Assembly: GCF_001025135.1 (NCBI RefSeq)
Contig: NZ_AP012323.1
Span: forward strand, 496,001 to 560,000
Reading direction: 5' to 3'
Origin: Bifidobacterium bifidum ATCC 29521 = JCM 1255 = DSM 20456
Lineage (GTDB): Bacteria > Actinomycetota > Actinomycetes > Actinomycetales > Bifidobacteriaceae
Length of the DNA: 64,000 nt
How positions within the stretch are numbered: the stretch's first letter is position 1; each line of letters begins with the position of its first letter. Positions 9,391 to 22,513 of the stretch are shown piece after piece. The translations under genes were made by a program, and so were the position numbers. The notes below the pieces were generated by a model. That model was not told where the DNA came from. It saw only the letters and a list, made by a program, of their open reading frames with translations, and made no database searches.

Positions 9391-9618
9391 ATGAGAGGCC
9401 TTTCCGGCCGCAAGAGCCTGCGCGAACATCGTGTGTTCGTGCGGCCGTATGACCAAGACGTGGGCCGTGTGGGTCTTCGACGTGCGTCGGTAGATGTTGT
9501 TGTTGCGCCGTCTTGCCGACTTTGCCCTGTGCCAGGCGCGGTTCTGACATGGTCGTGGGCTCGGCTGGGGTTCGCAGATGGCCGGGCGTGATTCTGGAGC
9601 GGTCTCGTCCTCGATTGT

Positions 9619-9664
9619 GTGCCACACCAGGGCGAAAATGGGTGTTTTGAGCCTAGTGTGGCAC
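9619..9664. repeat. Imperfect palindrome, copy 1 of a GTGCCA hairpin
   Basis: GTGCCACACCAGGGCGAAAA pairs imperfectly with the segment ending in AGTGTGGCAC at 9664. Sequence and loop (TGGGTG) are related to the palindrome at 9788-9833. A third GTGCCAC half lies shortly after, near 9670. Confidence 0.7.
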
Positions 9665-9787
9665 AATTTGTGCCACAGAATGAAATGTAAGCGCTTAGAA
9701 TCCATGTCGTGGCAGTTGGTTGTTTCACGATATCATTGGAAAATGGCCGAAACTGTCTGTTGTAGATAATCGATGTCGAAACCACCT

Positions 9788-9833
9788 GTGCCATACCAGG
9801 GCAAAAATAGGTGTTTTTGCCCTGGTATGGCAC
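9788..9833. repeat. Perfect 20-bp palindrome, copy 2 of a GTGCCA hairpin
   Basis: GTGCCATACCAGGGCAAAAA (9788-9807) is perfectly complementary to 9814-9833, with loop TAGGTG. No gene ends nearby, so it does not look like a simple terminator. The two copies differ in stem bases. Confidence 0.8.
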
Positions 9834-10087
9834 GCAATCCGCAACTTGTCTCATGGATCGAGATAAGAGATATCGGATACTGATTCAAGCGGTGAGTGGA
9901 ATGGTCGCGCTGTTTGAACCGCGCCTCTGAGGGCTTCATGCCGACCGGGAAATGCATCGTGACGCGGAAATCGTCATGGACTGCGAGGTATAAGGATCTC
10001 GGCCGGATGGGACCACACATACGTTAACAACGCGTCACTGTGCGTGTGCCCACGCACAGTGACGCACTTCGTGCTCAACGCACTGCC

Positions 10088-10426
10088 TGCAATTGTGGTC
10101 TCGCTGCGCGAGTCTCAATGTTTTCCTCTCTCGTCCCTGTCGGGACTCGCTCGGCGTCGCTACTCGGAAGCCCACTGGGCTTCCTCCCTACGCTCCGTCC
10201 TGCAATTGTGGTCTCGCTGCGCGAGTCTCAGTGTTTTCCTCTCTCGTCCCTGTCGGGACTCGCTCGGCGTCGCTACTCGGAAGCCCACTGGGCTTCCTCC
10301 CTACGCTCCGTCCTGCAATTGTGGTCTCGCTGCGCGAGTCTCAGTGTTTTCCTCGCTCGCGCCTGTCGGCGTTCGCTCGGCGTCGCTACTCGGAAGCCCA
10401 CTGGGCTTCCTCCCTACGCTCCGCCC
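10088..10426. repeat. Three tandem copies of a 113-bp unit
   Basis: Units start at 10088, 10201 and 10314. Copies 1 and 2 differ at one base, copy 3 at a few. Each unit contains three small hairpins; in copy 1 these are CTCGC-TGC-GCGAG (10100-10112), GTCCC-TGTC-GGGAC (10133-10146) and GGAAGCCC-ACT-GGGCTTCC (10166-10184). In copy 3 the middle hairpin reads GCGCC-TGTC-GGCGT, where two pairs have changed on both sides. The third unit overlaps the last codons of trmL. Confidence 0.95.
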
Positions 10427-11061
10427 TTGAACCCTAGTTGGCGCCAGGCTTCGTAGATGGCGATGGAGGCGCAGTTGGTGAGGTTCAGGCTGCGCAGGCT
10501 CGGGCGCATCGGCAGCCGCACCTGTTCGGCCACGTGCGGGCCGGCCATGATGTCCATCGGGTCGGGAATGTCGCCCGGCTCCGGCCCGAACAGCAGAATG
10601 TCGGTCGGCTTGTACTCGACCTCGGTATACAGTTTCGTCGCATGCGCGGTGAACGCGATGATGCGCGAATTCGGCATCGACTCGACCAGATTGTCGAAGT
10701 TCGGATGCAACACCACGTGAGCCATGTCATGATAGTCAAGCCCGGCACGACGCAGCTTGGTATCGCGAAGATTGAACCCCAGCGGCTCCACCAGATGCAG
10801 GATGGTGCCGGTCACCGCACACAGGCGAATCGCCGACCCGGTATTGCCGGGGATGCGCGGACTGTAATAGCACAGATGCGGCGTGACCGTCTCCGTCGCG
10901 GCAGCCTTCTCGGCCGACAGCATCGCGTCCACAACGCTGATCGGATTGCCGTGCGCGTCGGTCACCAGCTCGTCGGGACCATAATTCGACTTGCGGTAGC
11001 CGTACTCGAACATCTTCTCGACCTTCGCCTCGGCCTCTTCCGCACCCTTGGTTTCGCTCAT
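10414..11061 (-). CDS. trmL: tRNA (cytidine/uridine-34 2'-O)-methyltransferase, TrmL/SpoU family
   Basis: A 215-residue protein. TrmL methylates the ribose of the wobble base in certain leucine tRNAs using S-adenosylmethionine. The SPOUT-fold motifs are clear: RIPGNTGSAIRLCAVTG (motif 1), ILLFGPEPGDIP (motif 2) and SLNLTNCASIAIYEAWRQLG (motif 3 at the knot). An N-terminal extension of about 55 residues (MSETKGAEEAEAKVEKMFEY...) precedes the catalytic domain. AAGG at good spacing supports the ATG at 11061. The last residues (FKGGA) and the stop are encoded in the third 113-bp repeat, so the repeat array has reached or replaced the end of the gene. Confidence 0.88.
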   Translation of the reverse strand: MSETKGAEEAEAKVEKMFEYGYRKSNYGPDELVTDAHGNPISVVDAMLSAEKAAATETVTPHLCYYSPRIPGNTGSAIRLCAVTGTILHLVEPLGFNLRDTKLRRAGLDYHDMAHVVLHPNFDNLVESMPNSRIIAFTAHATKLYTEVEYKPTDILLFGPEPGDIPDPMDIMAGPHVAEQVRLPMRPSLRSLNLTNCASIAIYEAWRQLGFKGGA

Positions 11062-11145
11062 CATCCCGCCTTGTCTCTGCCGGTTGTCTTCGACCTTCGA
11101 GCTTAAAACAGCCCATACCCGTAACAGCTGCTCGAAGGAGAGACC

Positions 11146-12330
11146 ATGAGACAATTATTCCGCCGTATCACGACCATATCCGCCACATGCGCGTTGGCCG
11201 TTTCGGTTGCAGCCGCAGTCGCGGTGGCCGCCGAACCCACCACAGGCAACATACTTACCGGCAAACTGCCCACGACCAACAGCACGCATCTGATCGGCGA
11301 CGGCGACACCGGATTCGACCCGACCGACAGCAACATCACCAAAATCATCGCCGGAGAAGAGAACGGCAGCGCGGAAAACAACGGATACGCCAGCTGGGAC
11401 GACGTATACCTGCAATATGATTTCGGCGAGCCGAGAGAGATACACTCCATCAACCTGTACCGCAATGGGTATGAGAACGCGCTGAACACGTTCAAGCGCA
11501 TCAAGGTCGAAGTGTCCTCCAACGAGGACTTCTCCGACGCGAACGTGCTGTTCGGCACCGCCGACGTCGAGGAAACCGCCGCGACCAAGCTCGCCGCGCA
11601 GACCATCAACCTGACCACGCCCGTCACCGCGCGGTACGTGCGCATCTGGCAGAAGGGCCATTGCATCCAGAACACGAACTCCTCATGGAAGGGATACGGC
11701 AACGGCGTGGGCTTGCGCGAAATCGAGGTCATCGCCAAGCTCAAGGACGGCGAGACCCTGCCGGACGCGCAGGAGACGCGCAACATCGCGCTCGGCAAGT
11801 TGCCGTATGTGTACGGCCTCGACCCGACCAACATCGCGGCGATCAGCGACGGCAAGCAGGACGACAACTACGCCGTGCACAACAGCACCGGCGAGCGGTG
11901 GCTGCAGTTCGAATACAAGAACCGCTACCGCATCCACGAGGGCTCAAGCCGGGCACCTATCCGCTGGTCCGCATAGGCGTGTCGTCGACGCCCACGTCGG
12001 CCGGCAAGGACGTCGACGGCATGCATTCGCGACCGATGTTCCCGATTCCGGAGACGCAGGTCGGCGACGGCTGGGTCGGCGACGTCGACTACACGAAGCA
12101 GGCCACGAAGCAGGACAGCAATTTCCTCGTCGACTGGGTGCGCGTGTACCAATCCGAGGGGCAGCCGGTGACGCGTTTCGACGACCTGTACGGCGCCGAG
12201 AGCGGCGCGTACCGGATCGCCCCCGCCTCACGGACCGAGGGGCTGACCGCAGTGAGCAACGGTGACGCCGCCTGGCAGAACAAGAACAACTTCTACTACG
12301 GCGGACAGCCGCGGTATGAGACCAGCCGTT
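11146..12330 (+). pseudogene. Remnant of a secreted CBM32 (F5/8C) plus GH16-like glycosidase
   Basis: It begins with a good ribosome site (AAGGAG), an ATG and a signal peptide (RRITTISATCALAVSVAAAVAV). A discoidin/CBM32-like domain follows (about residues 60-190; WDDVYLQYDFGEPREIHSINLYR, ARYVRIWQKG). The frame stops at 11976. From about 11940 another frame continues with GDVDYTK and NFLVDWVRVYQSEGQP, the typical end strand of GH16 enzymes, then runs out near 12330. The catalytic part (E-x-D-x-x-E motif) is absent. A large internal deletion plus frameshift therefore left only the ends. The original substrate is unknown; it was probably a host or plant glycan acted on outside the cell. Confidence 0.7.
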
Positions 12331-12515
12331 CCCATGCCGTGCCCCTGATGCAGGGCCGATTCGCCCTGCGCTTGCGGGCCCACAAACACTCTGCCGAATC
12401 CGGGCGAATGCTTTTACCCGCAGCGAGCGACCCGTTGCAGGTAAGGTTGTGCCACCGAATCGGCGAAATCGCGCGGCGCCGTGATGATGTAGCGGTCGCC
12501 GTGCACAATGGAGCG

Positions 12516-13532
12516 ATGCCAGAGATACGGAACGATACGCCGGCCGAACCTGTGGGCGAGTGCGCTGTGCCTCGCGTGCGGGCGCTGCTGTCCGCATGGT
12601 GGGAGGCCAACGCCCGCGACCTGCCGTGGCGATTCGGGCGCGCGACGCCTTGGGGCGTGCTGGTGAGCGAGGTGATGAGCCAGCAGACCCAGATGAGTCG
12701 GGTGGTGCCATACTGGACTGACTGGATGCGCGTGTGGCCGGACGTCACCGCGCTCGCGGGAGCCTCCACGGCGGAGGTCATCACCGCGTGGGGGCGGCTC
12801 GGCTACCCGCGCCGGGCGTTGCGGCTGCAGGAGTGCGCCCGCGTGGTGTTCGAGCAATACCACGGCCGGCTTCCGCAAACCTACGACGAGCTGACCGCGT
12901 TGCCGGGCATCGGCGACTACACCGCCTCGGCGGTGCTGAGCTTCGCCTTCGGCGTGCGCATCGCGGTGGTGGACACCAACATCCGCCGGGTGCTGTCGCG
13001 CGTATTCCTCGGAGTCGAATCGCGCGGGGGAGCGGCCAGTCCGGCCGAGCGGGCGCTCGCCGGCAGGGTCCTTCCGCAGGATGATGAGACGGATGTTCGT
13101 GATGCCATCGAAGCCGCGAATGCCCGCGAGACGGTGAATGCCCCCGAATCCGCAATCCGCGAGATGACGCAGCGCAACACCCGTCCGTCGGTCATATGGA
13201 ACCAGTCCGTGATGGAGCTCGGCGCGCTGGTGTGCACGGCCAAGAACCCGCTGTGTGACCAGTGCCCGATCGGTGAGCATTGCGCGTTCCTCGCGGCGGG
13301 CCGCCCCGGGCTGGGAGAGCGACGCACCCGCCCGCGCCAGCGTTTCCAAGGCACCGACCGTCAGGTGCGCGGCATCATCCTCGACGCGCTGCGCGCTGAG
13401 CCAATCCTCGCCCGCGAACGCCTGGAATCCCTGTGGCCGGATCACGTCCAGCTCGACAAATGCATCGCCTCCCTCGACGACGATGGCCTGGTCGACATGC
13501 TCCCGGATGGTTCGTTGCGGTTACCCCAATAA
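12516..13532 (+). CDS. mutY: A/G-specific adenine DNA glycosylase
   Basis: A 338-residue base-excision repair enzyme that removes A mispaired with 8-oxo-G. The catalytic Glu is in WGVLVSEVMSQQTQ, the helix-hairpin-helix is LPGIGDYTASAVLSFA, and the catalytic Asp is in VVDTNIRRVLSR. The iron-sulfur ligands are in CTAKNPLCDQCPIGEHC (C-x6-C-x2-C-x5-C). The C-terminus lacks a full MutT-like domain and has a short helical segment (about residues 285-338). An open frame continues upstream into the dead glycosidase, but homology begins only after the ATG at 12516 (MPEIRNDTP). No clear Shine-Dalgarno is seen. Confidence 0.92.
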   Translation: MPEIRNDTPAEPVGECAVPRVRALLSAWWEANARDLPWRFGRATPWGVLVSEVMSQQTQMSRVVPYWTDWMRVWPDVTALAGASTAEVITAWGRLGYPRRALRLQECARVVFEQYHGRLPQTYDELTALPGIGDYTASAVLSFAFGVRIAVVDTNIRRVLSRVFLGVESRGGAASPAERALAGRVLPQDDETDVRDAIEAANARETVNAPESAIREMTQRNTRPSVIWNQSVMELGALVCTAKNPLCDQCPIGEHCAFLAAGRPGLGERRTRPRQRFQGTDRQVRGIILDALRAEPILARERLESLWPDHVQLDKCIASLDDDGLVDMLPDGSLRLPQ

Positions 13533-13536
13533 GTGC

Positions 13537-13603
13537 GCTCTCAAAACTCGCAGATAGAGGGGGTTTATCCCCGAAAACCCCTCTATCTGCGAGTTTTGAG
13601 AGC
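13537..13603. terminator. Long hairpin after mutY
   Basis: A perfect 26-bp stem (13537-13562 with 13578-13603; starts GCTCTCAAAACTCGCAGATA) and a 15-base loop begin 4 bases after the mutY stop. There is no T-run on either side, so it may be an RNA-end or repeat element rather than a canonical terminator. Confidence 0.65.
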
Positions 13604-13626
13604 GTGCCTGAGGTAGACTGGACGGC

Positions 13627-14283
13627 ATGCCCACTCAGCCCACCCGTCAGCCGCGACCCGGTTCGCGGCAAAAGCCGCGCAAGCGCGTCGTCAGCCCGCA
13701 ACGACGGGCGATGTACCGTCGCCGCCGTGCGGTCGCGCTGGTCATTGTACTGGCCGCGGTCTCGCTGGTGGTGTTCTGCGTGTACAGTCTCGGCCGCGGC
13801 GTGGTGGATGGCATGAGCCTGCTGCGTCCCACACCGATCGCGCGTGAATCGGTGCCGGCGCCGAAGAAGACCAGCGGCGTCAATGATTGTGGCGCGTCCG
13901 ATGTGAAGCTGTCGCTGACGGCGGCTTCCCAAGGCGTTCCGGTGGGAGGTTCCCTGGACTTCACGGCGAGCATCAGCTATGAAGGCACGTCGAGCTGCCT
14001 GCTGGATCTGTCGGATGTGGTGCTGACGGTGTCGTCCGGCGACCAGACGATATACAGTTCGGACTCCTGCCCCGCTGACCCGAACCGTCAGCTGCTGGCG
14101 AAGACCAGCGACATGAACAGGACGTCGCAGAAGATGACATGGGGCGCCTCCCGCACGGGGGACCAGTGCGTGGAGGATCAGAGCAAACTGCCGAAGGTGG
14201 ACCGTGGCACATATACCGCGCAGTTGAGTCTGAAGAACGCGCCCAAGGCGGTCAGCGATCCGGTCACCATCCAGGTGCAGTGA
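13627..14283 (+). CDS. Single-pass membrane protein of unknown function
   Basis: A 218-residue protein. The first ~38 residues are very basic and Pro/Arg/Gln-rich, then one transmembrane helix (AVALVIVLAAVSLVVFCVYSL, about residues 38-58), then an outside domain of about 160 residues. The outer part has four Cys (NDCGASDVKL, SSCLLDLS, DSCPADPN, DQCVEDQ) that could form two disulfides, and a beta-rich pattern (LDFTASISYEG, VVLTVSSGDQTIY) like an Ig fold. I do not recognise the family. It lies between mutY and rpoB on the same strand; the rpoB promoter begins about 100 bases after its stop. Confidence 0.75.
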   Translation: MPTQPTRQPRPGSRQKPRKRVVSPQRRAMYRRRRAVALVIVLAAVSLVVFCVYSLGRGVVDGMSLLRPTPIARESVPAPKKTSGVNDCGASDVKLSLTAASQGVPVGGSLDFTASISYEGTSSCLLDLSDVVLTVSSGDQTIYSSDSCPADPNRQLLAKTSDMNRTSQKMTWGASRTGDQCVEDQSKLPKVDRGTYTAQLSLKNAPKAVSDPVTIQVQ

Positions 14284-14383
14284 CGGTCAGGTGCGGCGAC
14301 GGCCCTGAGCGGGCCGCTCGCCGCGGGCTCGGCGGTTGCCGCGTCCGGCCGCAGCGTGCGGCGTGTCGCGCATGTGATGTATG

Positions 14384-14412
14384 TTGCGCCGACGGCTGAT
14401 TTGTGCTAAAAT
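14384..14412 (+). promoter_or_regulatory. Probable rpoBC promoter
   Basis: TTGCGC (14384-14389) and TAAAAT (14407-14412) are separated by 17 bases, with an extended -10 TGC just upstream. The start of transcription would be near 14419, leaving a leader of about 130 bases before rpoB. Confidence 0.6.
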
Positions 14413-14551
14413 TTGGAATTTGCGTAAGTGCATGTCATATAGCGGGCATGTCGACAAAGATGAAACGCCCGCGATTCGGCATATGGTGGCCATCTGCGGC
14501 GTTTCCGGGAACATATCGATAACGACATTAGCGAGCGATAAGGAACGTCCA

Positions 14552-17500
14552 TTGGCTGACACTCAAGCTACGACGAATACCACCACCATCATCGCACGCG
14601 CCGACCAGCATGACATTGATCTGCACAAGGCGTCGGACCGTGTGAATTTCGGCTCCATCCGCGAGCCCATCCCCGTGCCCTACCTGCTGGGCGTGCAGAC
14701 CGACAGCTTCGACTGGCTGATCGGCAACGAGCGTTGGAAGAAGCGCGTCGAGGAGGACGAGGCGAACGGCACCGACACCGTTCCCCACATGTCCGGCCTT
14801 GACGAGGTCTTCAACGAGATCTCCCCGATCGAGAACTTCGCGCAGACCATGAGCCTGACGTTCTCCGAGCCGTACTTCGAGGAGCCCCGCCACACCGTGC
14901 AGGAATGCAAGGAGAAGGATTACACCTACTCGGCGCCGCTGTACGTCAACGCCGAATTCGAGAACGGCGACACCGGCGAGATCAAGTCCCAGACCGTGTT
15001 CATGGGCGACTTTCCGCTGCAGACCCCGCACGGCACCTTCATCATCGGCGGCACCGAGCGAGTGATCGTCTCCCAGCTCGTGCGCTCCCCGGGCGTCTAC
15101 TTCGACCGCAGCCGGGACCGCGCCACCGGCAAGGAGATCTTCGGCGCGAAGATCATCCCGAGCCGCGGCGCATGGCTGGAGTTCGAGATCGACAAGCGTG
15201 ACGTGCTCGGCGTGCGTGTCGACCGCAAGCGCAAGCAGTCCGCGATCGTCTTCCTGATGGCCATCGGCATGACCAAGCCCGAGATCCGCGATGCGTTCGA
15301 AGGCTACTCGCTCGTGCTCGACGCGCTGGAGAAGGAGACCATCGAGACGCAGGACGAGGCCCTGACCGACCTGTACCGCAAGATCCGCCCGTCCGACACC
15401 GCCACCCCGGAGGCCGGACGCAACCTGCTCGACTCCTTCTACTTCAACACCAAGCGCTACGACCTGGCCCGCGTCGGCCGCTACAAGATCGACCGCAAGC
15501 TTGGCCTGGAGCACGAGATCAACGACCGCTCCCTGAGCCGCGACGACATCATCGCCACCCTGAAGTACCTGGTCACCCTGCACGACGGCGGCAAGACCTT
15601 CCCGGGCAAGCGCAACGGCGAGGATGTCGACCTGCACGTGGACGTGGATGATATCGATCACTTCGGAAACCGTCGTATCCGCCAGGTCGGCGAGCTGATC
15701 CAGAACCAGCTGCGCACCGGCCTGAGCCGTATGGAGCGCGTCGTGCGCGAGCGCATGACCACGCAGGACGCCGAGGCCATCACCCCGCAGTCCCTGATCA
15801 ACATCCGCCCCGTGAATGCGACCATCAAGGAGTTCTTCGGAACCTCCCAGCTGTCCCAGTTCATGGACCAGAACAACCCGCTGGCCGGCGTGACCAACAA
15901 GCGCCGTCTGTCCGCCCTGGGCCCCGGCGGCCTGTCGCGCGACCGCGCATCGATGGAAGTGCGAGACGTGCACGCCTCCCACTTCGGCCGTATGTGCCCG
16001 ATCGAGTCCCCTGAAGGCCCGAACATCGGTCTGATCGGCTCGCTGGCGACGTTCGGCCGCGTGAACCCGTTCGGTTTCATCGAAACGCCGTATCGCAAGG
16101 TCGTCGACGGCCAGATCACCGATGAAGTGGTGCACATGACCGCTGATCAGGAAGTCGGCCACGTCATCGCCCAGGTGAACCAGGAGATCGACGAGAACGG
16201 TCGGTTTGTCAACAGCCAGGCCCTTGCCCGTAAGGACGAGGAAGAGGCGGTCGATGTCCCGGTCAGCGAAGTCGACCTGATGGACGTGTCGCCGCGTCAG
16301 ATGGTCTCGATCGGCTCCTCCCTGATCCCGTTCCTGGAGCACGACGAGGGCCACCGAGCGCTGATGGGTACCAACATGCAGCGTCAGGCCGTGCCGCTGA
16401 TCGAGTCCGAGCGCCCGCTGGTGGGCACCGGCTCCGAATGGCGCGTCGCCTACGATTCCGGTGACGTCATCATCGCCGACAAGCCGGGCGTGGTCACCTA
16501 CGTGTCCGCCGACATCATCCGCGTGATGAACGACGACGGCACCATCAGCTCCTACAAGCTGTCCAAGTTCCAGCGTTCCAACCAGACCACCTGCTACAAC
16601 CAGCGCCCGATCATCAAGGACGGCGAGCGCGTCGAGGCCGGCACCGTGCTGGCTGACGGCCCCGCCATCCAGAAGGGCGACCTGGCCCTCGGCAAGAACC
16701 TGCTCATCGCGTTCATGCCGTGGAACGGCTACAACTACGAGGACGCCGTGATCATCTCGCAGCGCCTCGTGCAGGACGACACCCTGAGCTCCATCCACAT
16801 CGAGGAGTACGAGATCGATGCCCGCGAGACCAAGCTGGGCGCCGAGGAGATCACCCGCGATCTGCCGAACGTCGGCGAGGACGCGGTGGCCAACCTCGAC
16901 GAGCGAGGCATCATCCGCATCGGCGCTGAGGTCGAGGCCGGCGACATCCTCGTCGGCAAGGTCACTCCGAAGGGCGAGACCGAGCTGACCCCGGAGGAGC
17001 GCCTGCTGCGCGCCATCTTCGGAGAGAAGTCCCGCGAGGTGCGCGACACGTCGCTGCGCGTGCCCCACGGCGAGACCGGTACCGTCATCGCGGTCAAGGA
17101 GATCACCCGCGAGGACGCCGAGGAGGACGGCGACGAGCTGCCCAACGGCGTCAACCAGATGATCCGCGTGTACATCGCGCAACACCGCAAGATCACCGTG
17201 GGCGACAAGCTGTCCGGCCGCCACGGCAACAAGGGCTGCATCTCGCGCATCCTGCCCGAGGAGGACATGCCGTTCCTGGCGGACGGCACCCCGGTCGACA
17301 TCATGCTCAACCCGCTGGGCGTGCCTTCGCGAATGAACCTCGGCCAGGTGCTGGAACTGCACCTCGGCTGGATCGCGCACTCCGGCTGGGACATCAGCCT
17401 CGACCCCGATCTGGAGGCCGAGTGGAAGAAGTACGTGCCCAAGGGCGCCGAAAAGGGCGCTCCGAACACGCCGGTCGCCACGCCCGTCTTCGACGGCGTG

Positions 17501-18115
17501 CGCCCCGACGTCATCAAGGGCCTGCTCAAGTCCACCCTGCCGAACCGCGACGGCGACCAGATGGTCGGCGAGGACGGCAAGGCGCGCCTGTTCGACGGCC
17601 GCACCGGCGAACCGTTCCCGAAGCCGATCTCCGTGGGCTACATGTACATGCTGAAGCTGCACCACTTGGTCGACGACAAGATCCACGCCCGTTCCACCGG
17701 CCCGTACTCGATGATCACCCAGCAGCCGCTGGGCGGTAAGGCTCAGTTCGGTGGCCAGCGCTTCGGCGAGATGGAGGTGTGGGCCCTTGAGGCCTACGGT
17801 GCCGCCTACACGCTGCACGAGATGATGACCACCAAGTCCGACGACGTGGACGGCCGCGTGCGCGTCTACGGTGCCATCGTCAAGGGCGAGAACCTCCCGC
17901 CGGCAGGCATCCCCGAATCGTTCAAGGTGCTCCTGAAGGAAATGCAGTCCCTGTCCCTGAACGTCGAAGTGCTCAACGCCGAAGGCGTCGCCATCGACAT
18001 GAAGGACGAGGACGACGATCCCTCCTCCAGCGCTGACCTGGGCTTCAACATCGGCGCACGCCCCGACGCCGCCGCCAAGGAAGACCAGAAGGCCCCGGAA
18101 CCCGAATACCAGTGA
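14552..18115 (+). CDS. rpoB: DNA-directed RNA polymerase subunit beta
   Basis: A 1187-residue protein, the usual actinobacterial length. I chose the TTG at 14552 (LADTQATTN) because AAGGAA lies 6 bases upstream; the frame is open further upstream, but that part overlaps the promoter. Landmarks include the rifampicin region ([15 protein letters not shown], then [20 protein letters not shown]), [19 protein letters not shown], the catalytic-region [24 protein letters not shown] and the C-terminal [21 protein letters not shown] (given in part). Residue 449 is Asn where E. coli has His526. It is co-directional with rpoC, 112 bases downstream. Confidence 0.97.
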   Translation: MADTQATTNTTTIIARADQHDIDLHKASDRVNFGSIREPIPVPYLLGVQTDSFDWLIGNERWKKRVEEDEANGTDTVPHMSGLDEVFNEISPIENFAQTMSLTFSEPYFEEPRHTVQECKEKDYTYSAPLYVNAEFENGDTGEIKSQTVFMGDFPLQTPHGTFIIGGTERVIVSQLVRSPGVYFDRSRDRATGKEIFGAKIIPSRGAWLEFEIDKRDVLGVRVDRKRKQSAIVFLMAIGMTKPEIRDAFEGYSLVLDALEKETIETQDEALTDLYRKIRPSDTATPEAGRNLLDSFYFNTKRYDLARVGRYKIDRKLGLEHEINDRSLSRDDIIATLKYLVTLHDGGKTFPGKRNGEDVDLHVDVDDIDHFGNRRIRQVGELIQNQLRTGLSRMERVVRERMTTQDAEAITPQSLINIRPVNATIKEFFGTSQLSQFMDQNNPLAGVTNKRRLSALGPGGLSRDRASMEVRDVHASHFGRMCPIESPEGPNIGLIGSLATFGRVNPFGFIETPYRKVVDGQITDEVVHMTADQEVGHVIAQVNQEIDENGRFVNSQALARKDEEEAVDVPVSEVDLMDVSPRQMVSIGSSLIPFLEHDEGHRALMGTNMQRQAVPLIESERPLVGTGSEWRVAYDSGDVIIADKPGVVTYVSADIIRVMNDDGTISSYKLSKFQRSNQTTCYNQRPIIKDGERVEAGTVLADGPAIQKGDLALGKNLLIAFMPWNGYNYEDAVIISQRLVQDDTLSSIHIEEYEIDARETKLGAEEITRDLPNVGEDAVANLDERGIIRIGAEVEAGDILVGKVTPKGETELTPEERLLRAIFGEKSREVRDTSLRVPHGETGTVIAVKEITREDAEEDGDELPNGVNQMIRVYIAQHRKITVGDKLSGRHGNKGCISRILPEEDMPFLADGTPVDIMLNPLGVPSRMNLGQVLELHLGWIAHSGWDISLDPDLEAEWKKYVPKGAEKGAPNTPVATPVFDGVRPDVIKGLLKSTLPNRDGDQMVGEDGKARLFDGRTGEPFPKPISVGYMYMLKLHHLVDDKIHARSTGPYSMITQQPLGGKAQFGGQRFGEMEVWALEAYGAAYTLHEMMTTKSDDVDGRVRVYGAIVKGENLPPAGIPESFKVLLKEMQSLSLNVEVLNAEGVAIDMKDEDDDPSSSADLGFNIGARPDAAAKEDQKAPEPEYQ

Positions 18116-18123
18116 TTCCCCAC

Positions 18124-18180
18124 GGGTCGTCCGGCCCGCGGCCGCGCAGCGAACGCGCGGCGCGGCGGGCCGGACGACCC
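18124..18180 (+). promoter_or_regulatory. Strong hairpin in the rpoB-rpoC gap
   Basis: GGGTCGTCCGGCCCGC (18124-18139) is perfectly complementary to 18165-18180, and an inner GCCGCGC/GCGCGGC stem (18141-18147 with 18155-18161) extends it. No T-run follows. It may be an attenuator, an RNase processing site or a stability element between the two subunit genes. Confidence 0.7.
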
Positions 18181-18227
18181 GGACGAAACGTGATTGAACA
18201 TCAATTTCAAAGACAGGACAATACAGA

Positions 18228-22259
<4,032 letters not shown>

Positions 22260-22284
22260 GTCCTAGCTCTGTCCTAGCTCTGTG

Positions 22285-22330
22285 AAAGCGGGGCCCGGAA
22301 CCATTGCGGTGGTTCCGGGCCCCGCTTTGT
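22285..22330 (+). terminator. rpoBC terminator
   Basis: AAAGCGGGGCCCGGAACCA (22285-22303) pairs perfectly with 22310-22328 around TTGCGG. It lies 26 bases after rpoC and ends in CTTTGT. Confidence 0.85.
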
Positions 22331-22432
22331 CATATGCGAAGCGCGGGAATGTCTACGGGAGAATGCATAGACGCGAAATACTCCGTGAAACATCCCGTGA
22401 AACATTCTGGGTGCGCATCGTCGAATCGATTG

Positions 22433-22483
22433 CATCCGGTCAGAGTCCCGTTTTCCGTCGTTGGATGGGACTCTCGCCGGATG
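22433..22483 (-). terminator. Hairpin at the end of the kinase-FHA gene run
   Basis: CATCCGGTCAGAGTCCC (22433-22449) pairs with 22467-22483 with two mismatches. It lies 31 bases beyond the stop of the last minus-strand gene. No T-run follows, so termination is only inferred. Confidence 0.4.
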
Positions 22484-22513
22484 GTATTTCACATGATGGA
22501 TAGTGCAATGCCG

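Larger units (their letters stand above)
9391..10087. other. Gene-free accessory region with palindromes
   Basis: About 700 bases with no credible gene on either strand. It contains two related palindromes, listed separately, and ends at the 113-bp tandem repeat. Base composition is more A+T-rich around 9600-9900 than in neighbouring genes. Confidence 0.6.

Noticed and set aside
10088-10426. CRISPR array
   Set aside because: The 113-bp units are contiguous with no unique spacers, and no cas genes are in the window.
10040-10456. Small proteins with repeated RKPTGLPPYAP
   Set aside because: They are translations of the 113-bp tandem repeat in several frames, without ribosome sites. The repeat itself is the feature.
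11661-13532. Fusion of glycosidase end to MutY
   Set aside because: The frame is open by chance through the junction. MutY homology begins after the ATG at 12516 and the upstream part is a decayed unrelated gene.
14381-14551. N-terminal extension of RpoB by 57 residues
   Set aside because: The extension would start inside the promoter. A TTG with a good AAGGAA site gives the usual RpoB length.
22383-22405. parS-like site
   Set aside because: CCGTGAAACAT occurs twice as a direct repeat, whereas parS needs an inverted TGTTTCACGTGAAACA. Only half-sites are present.
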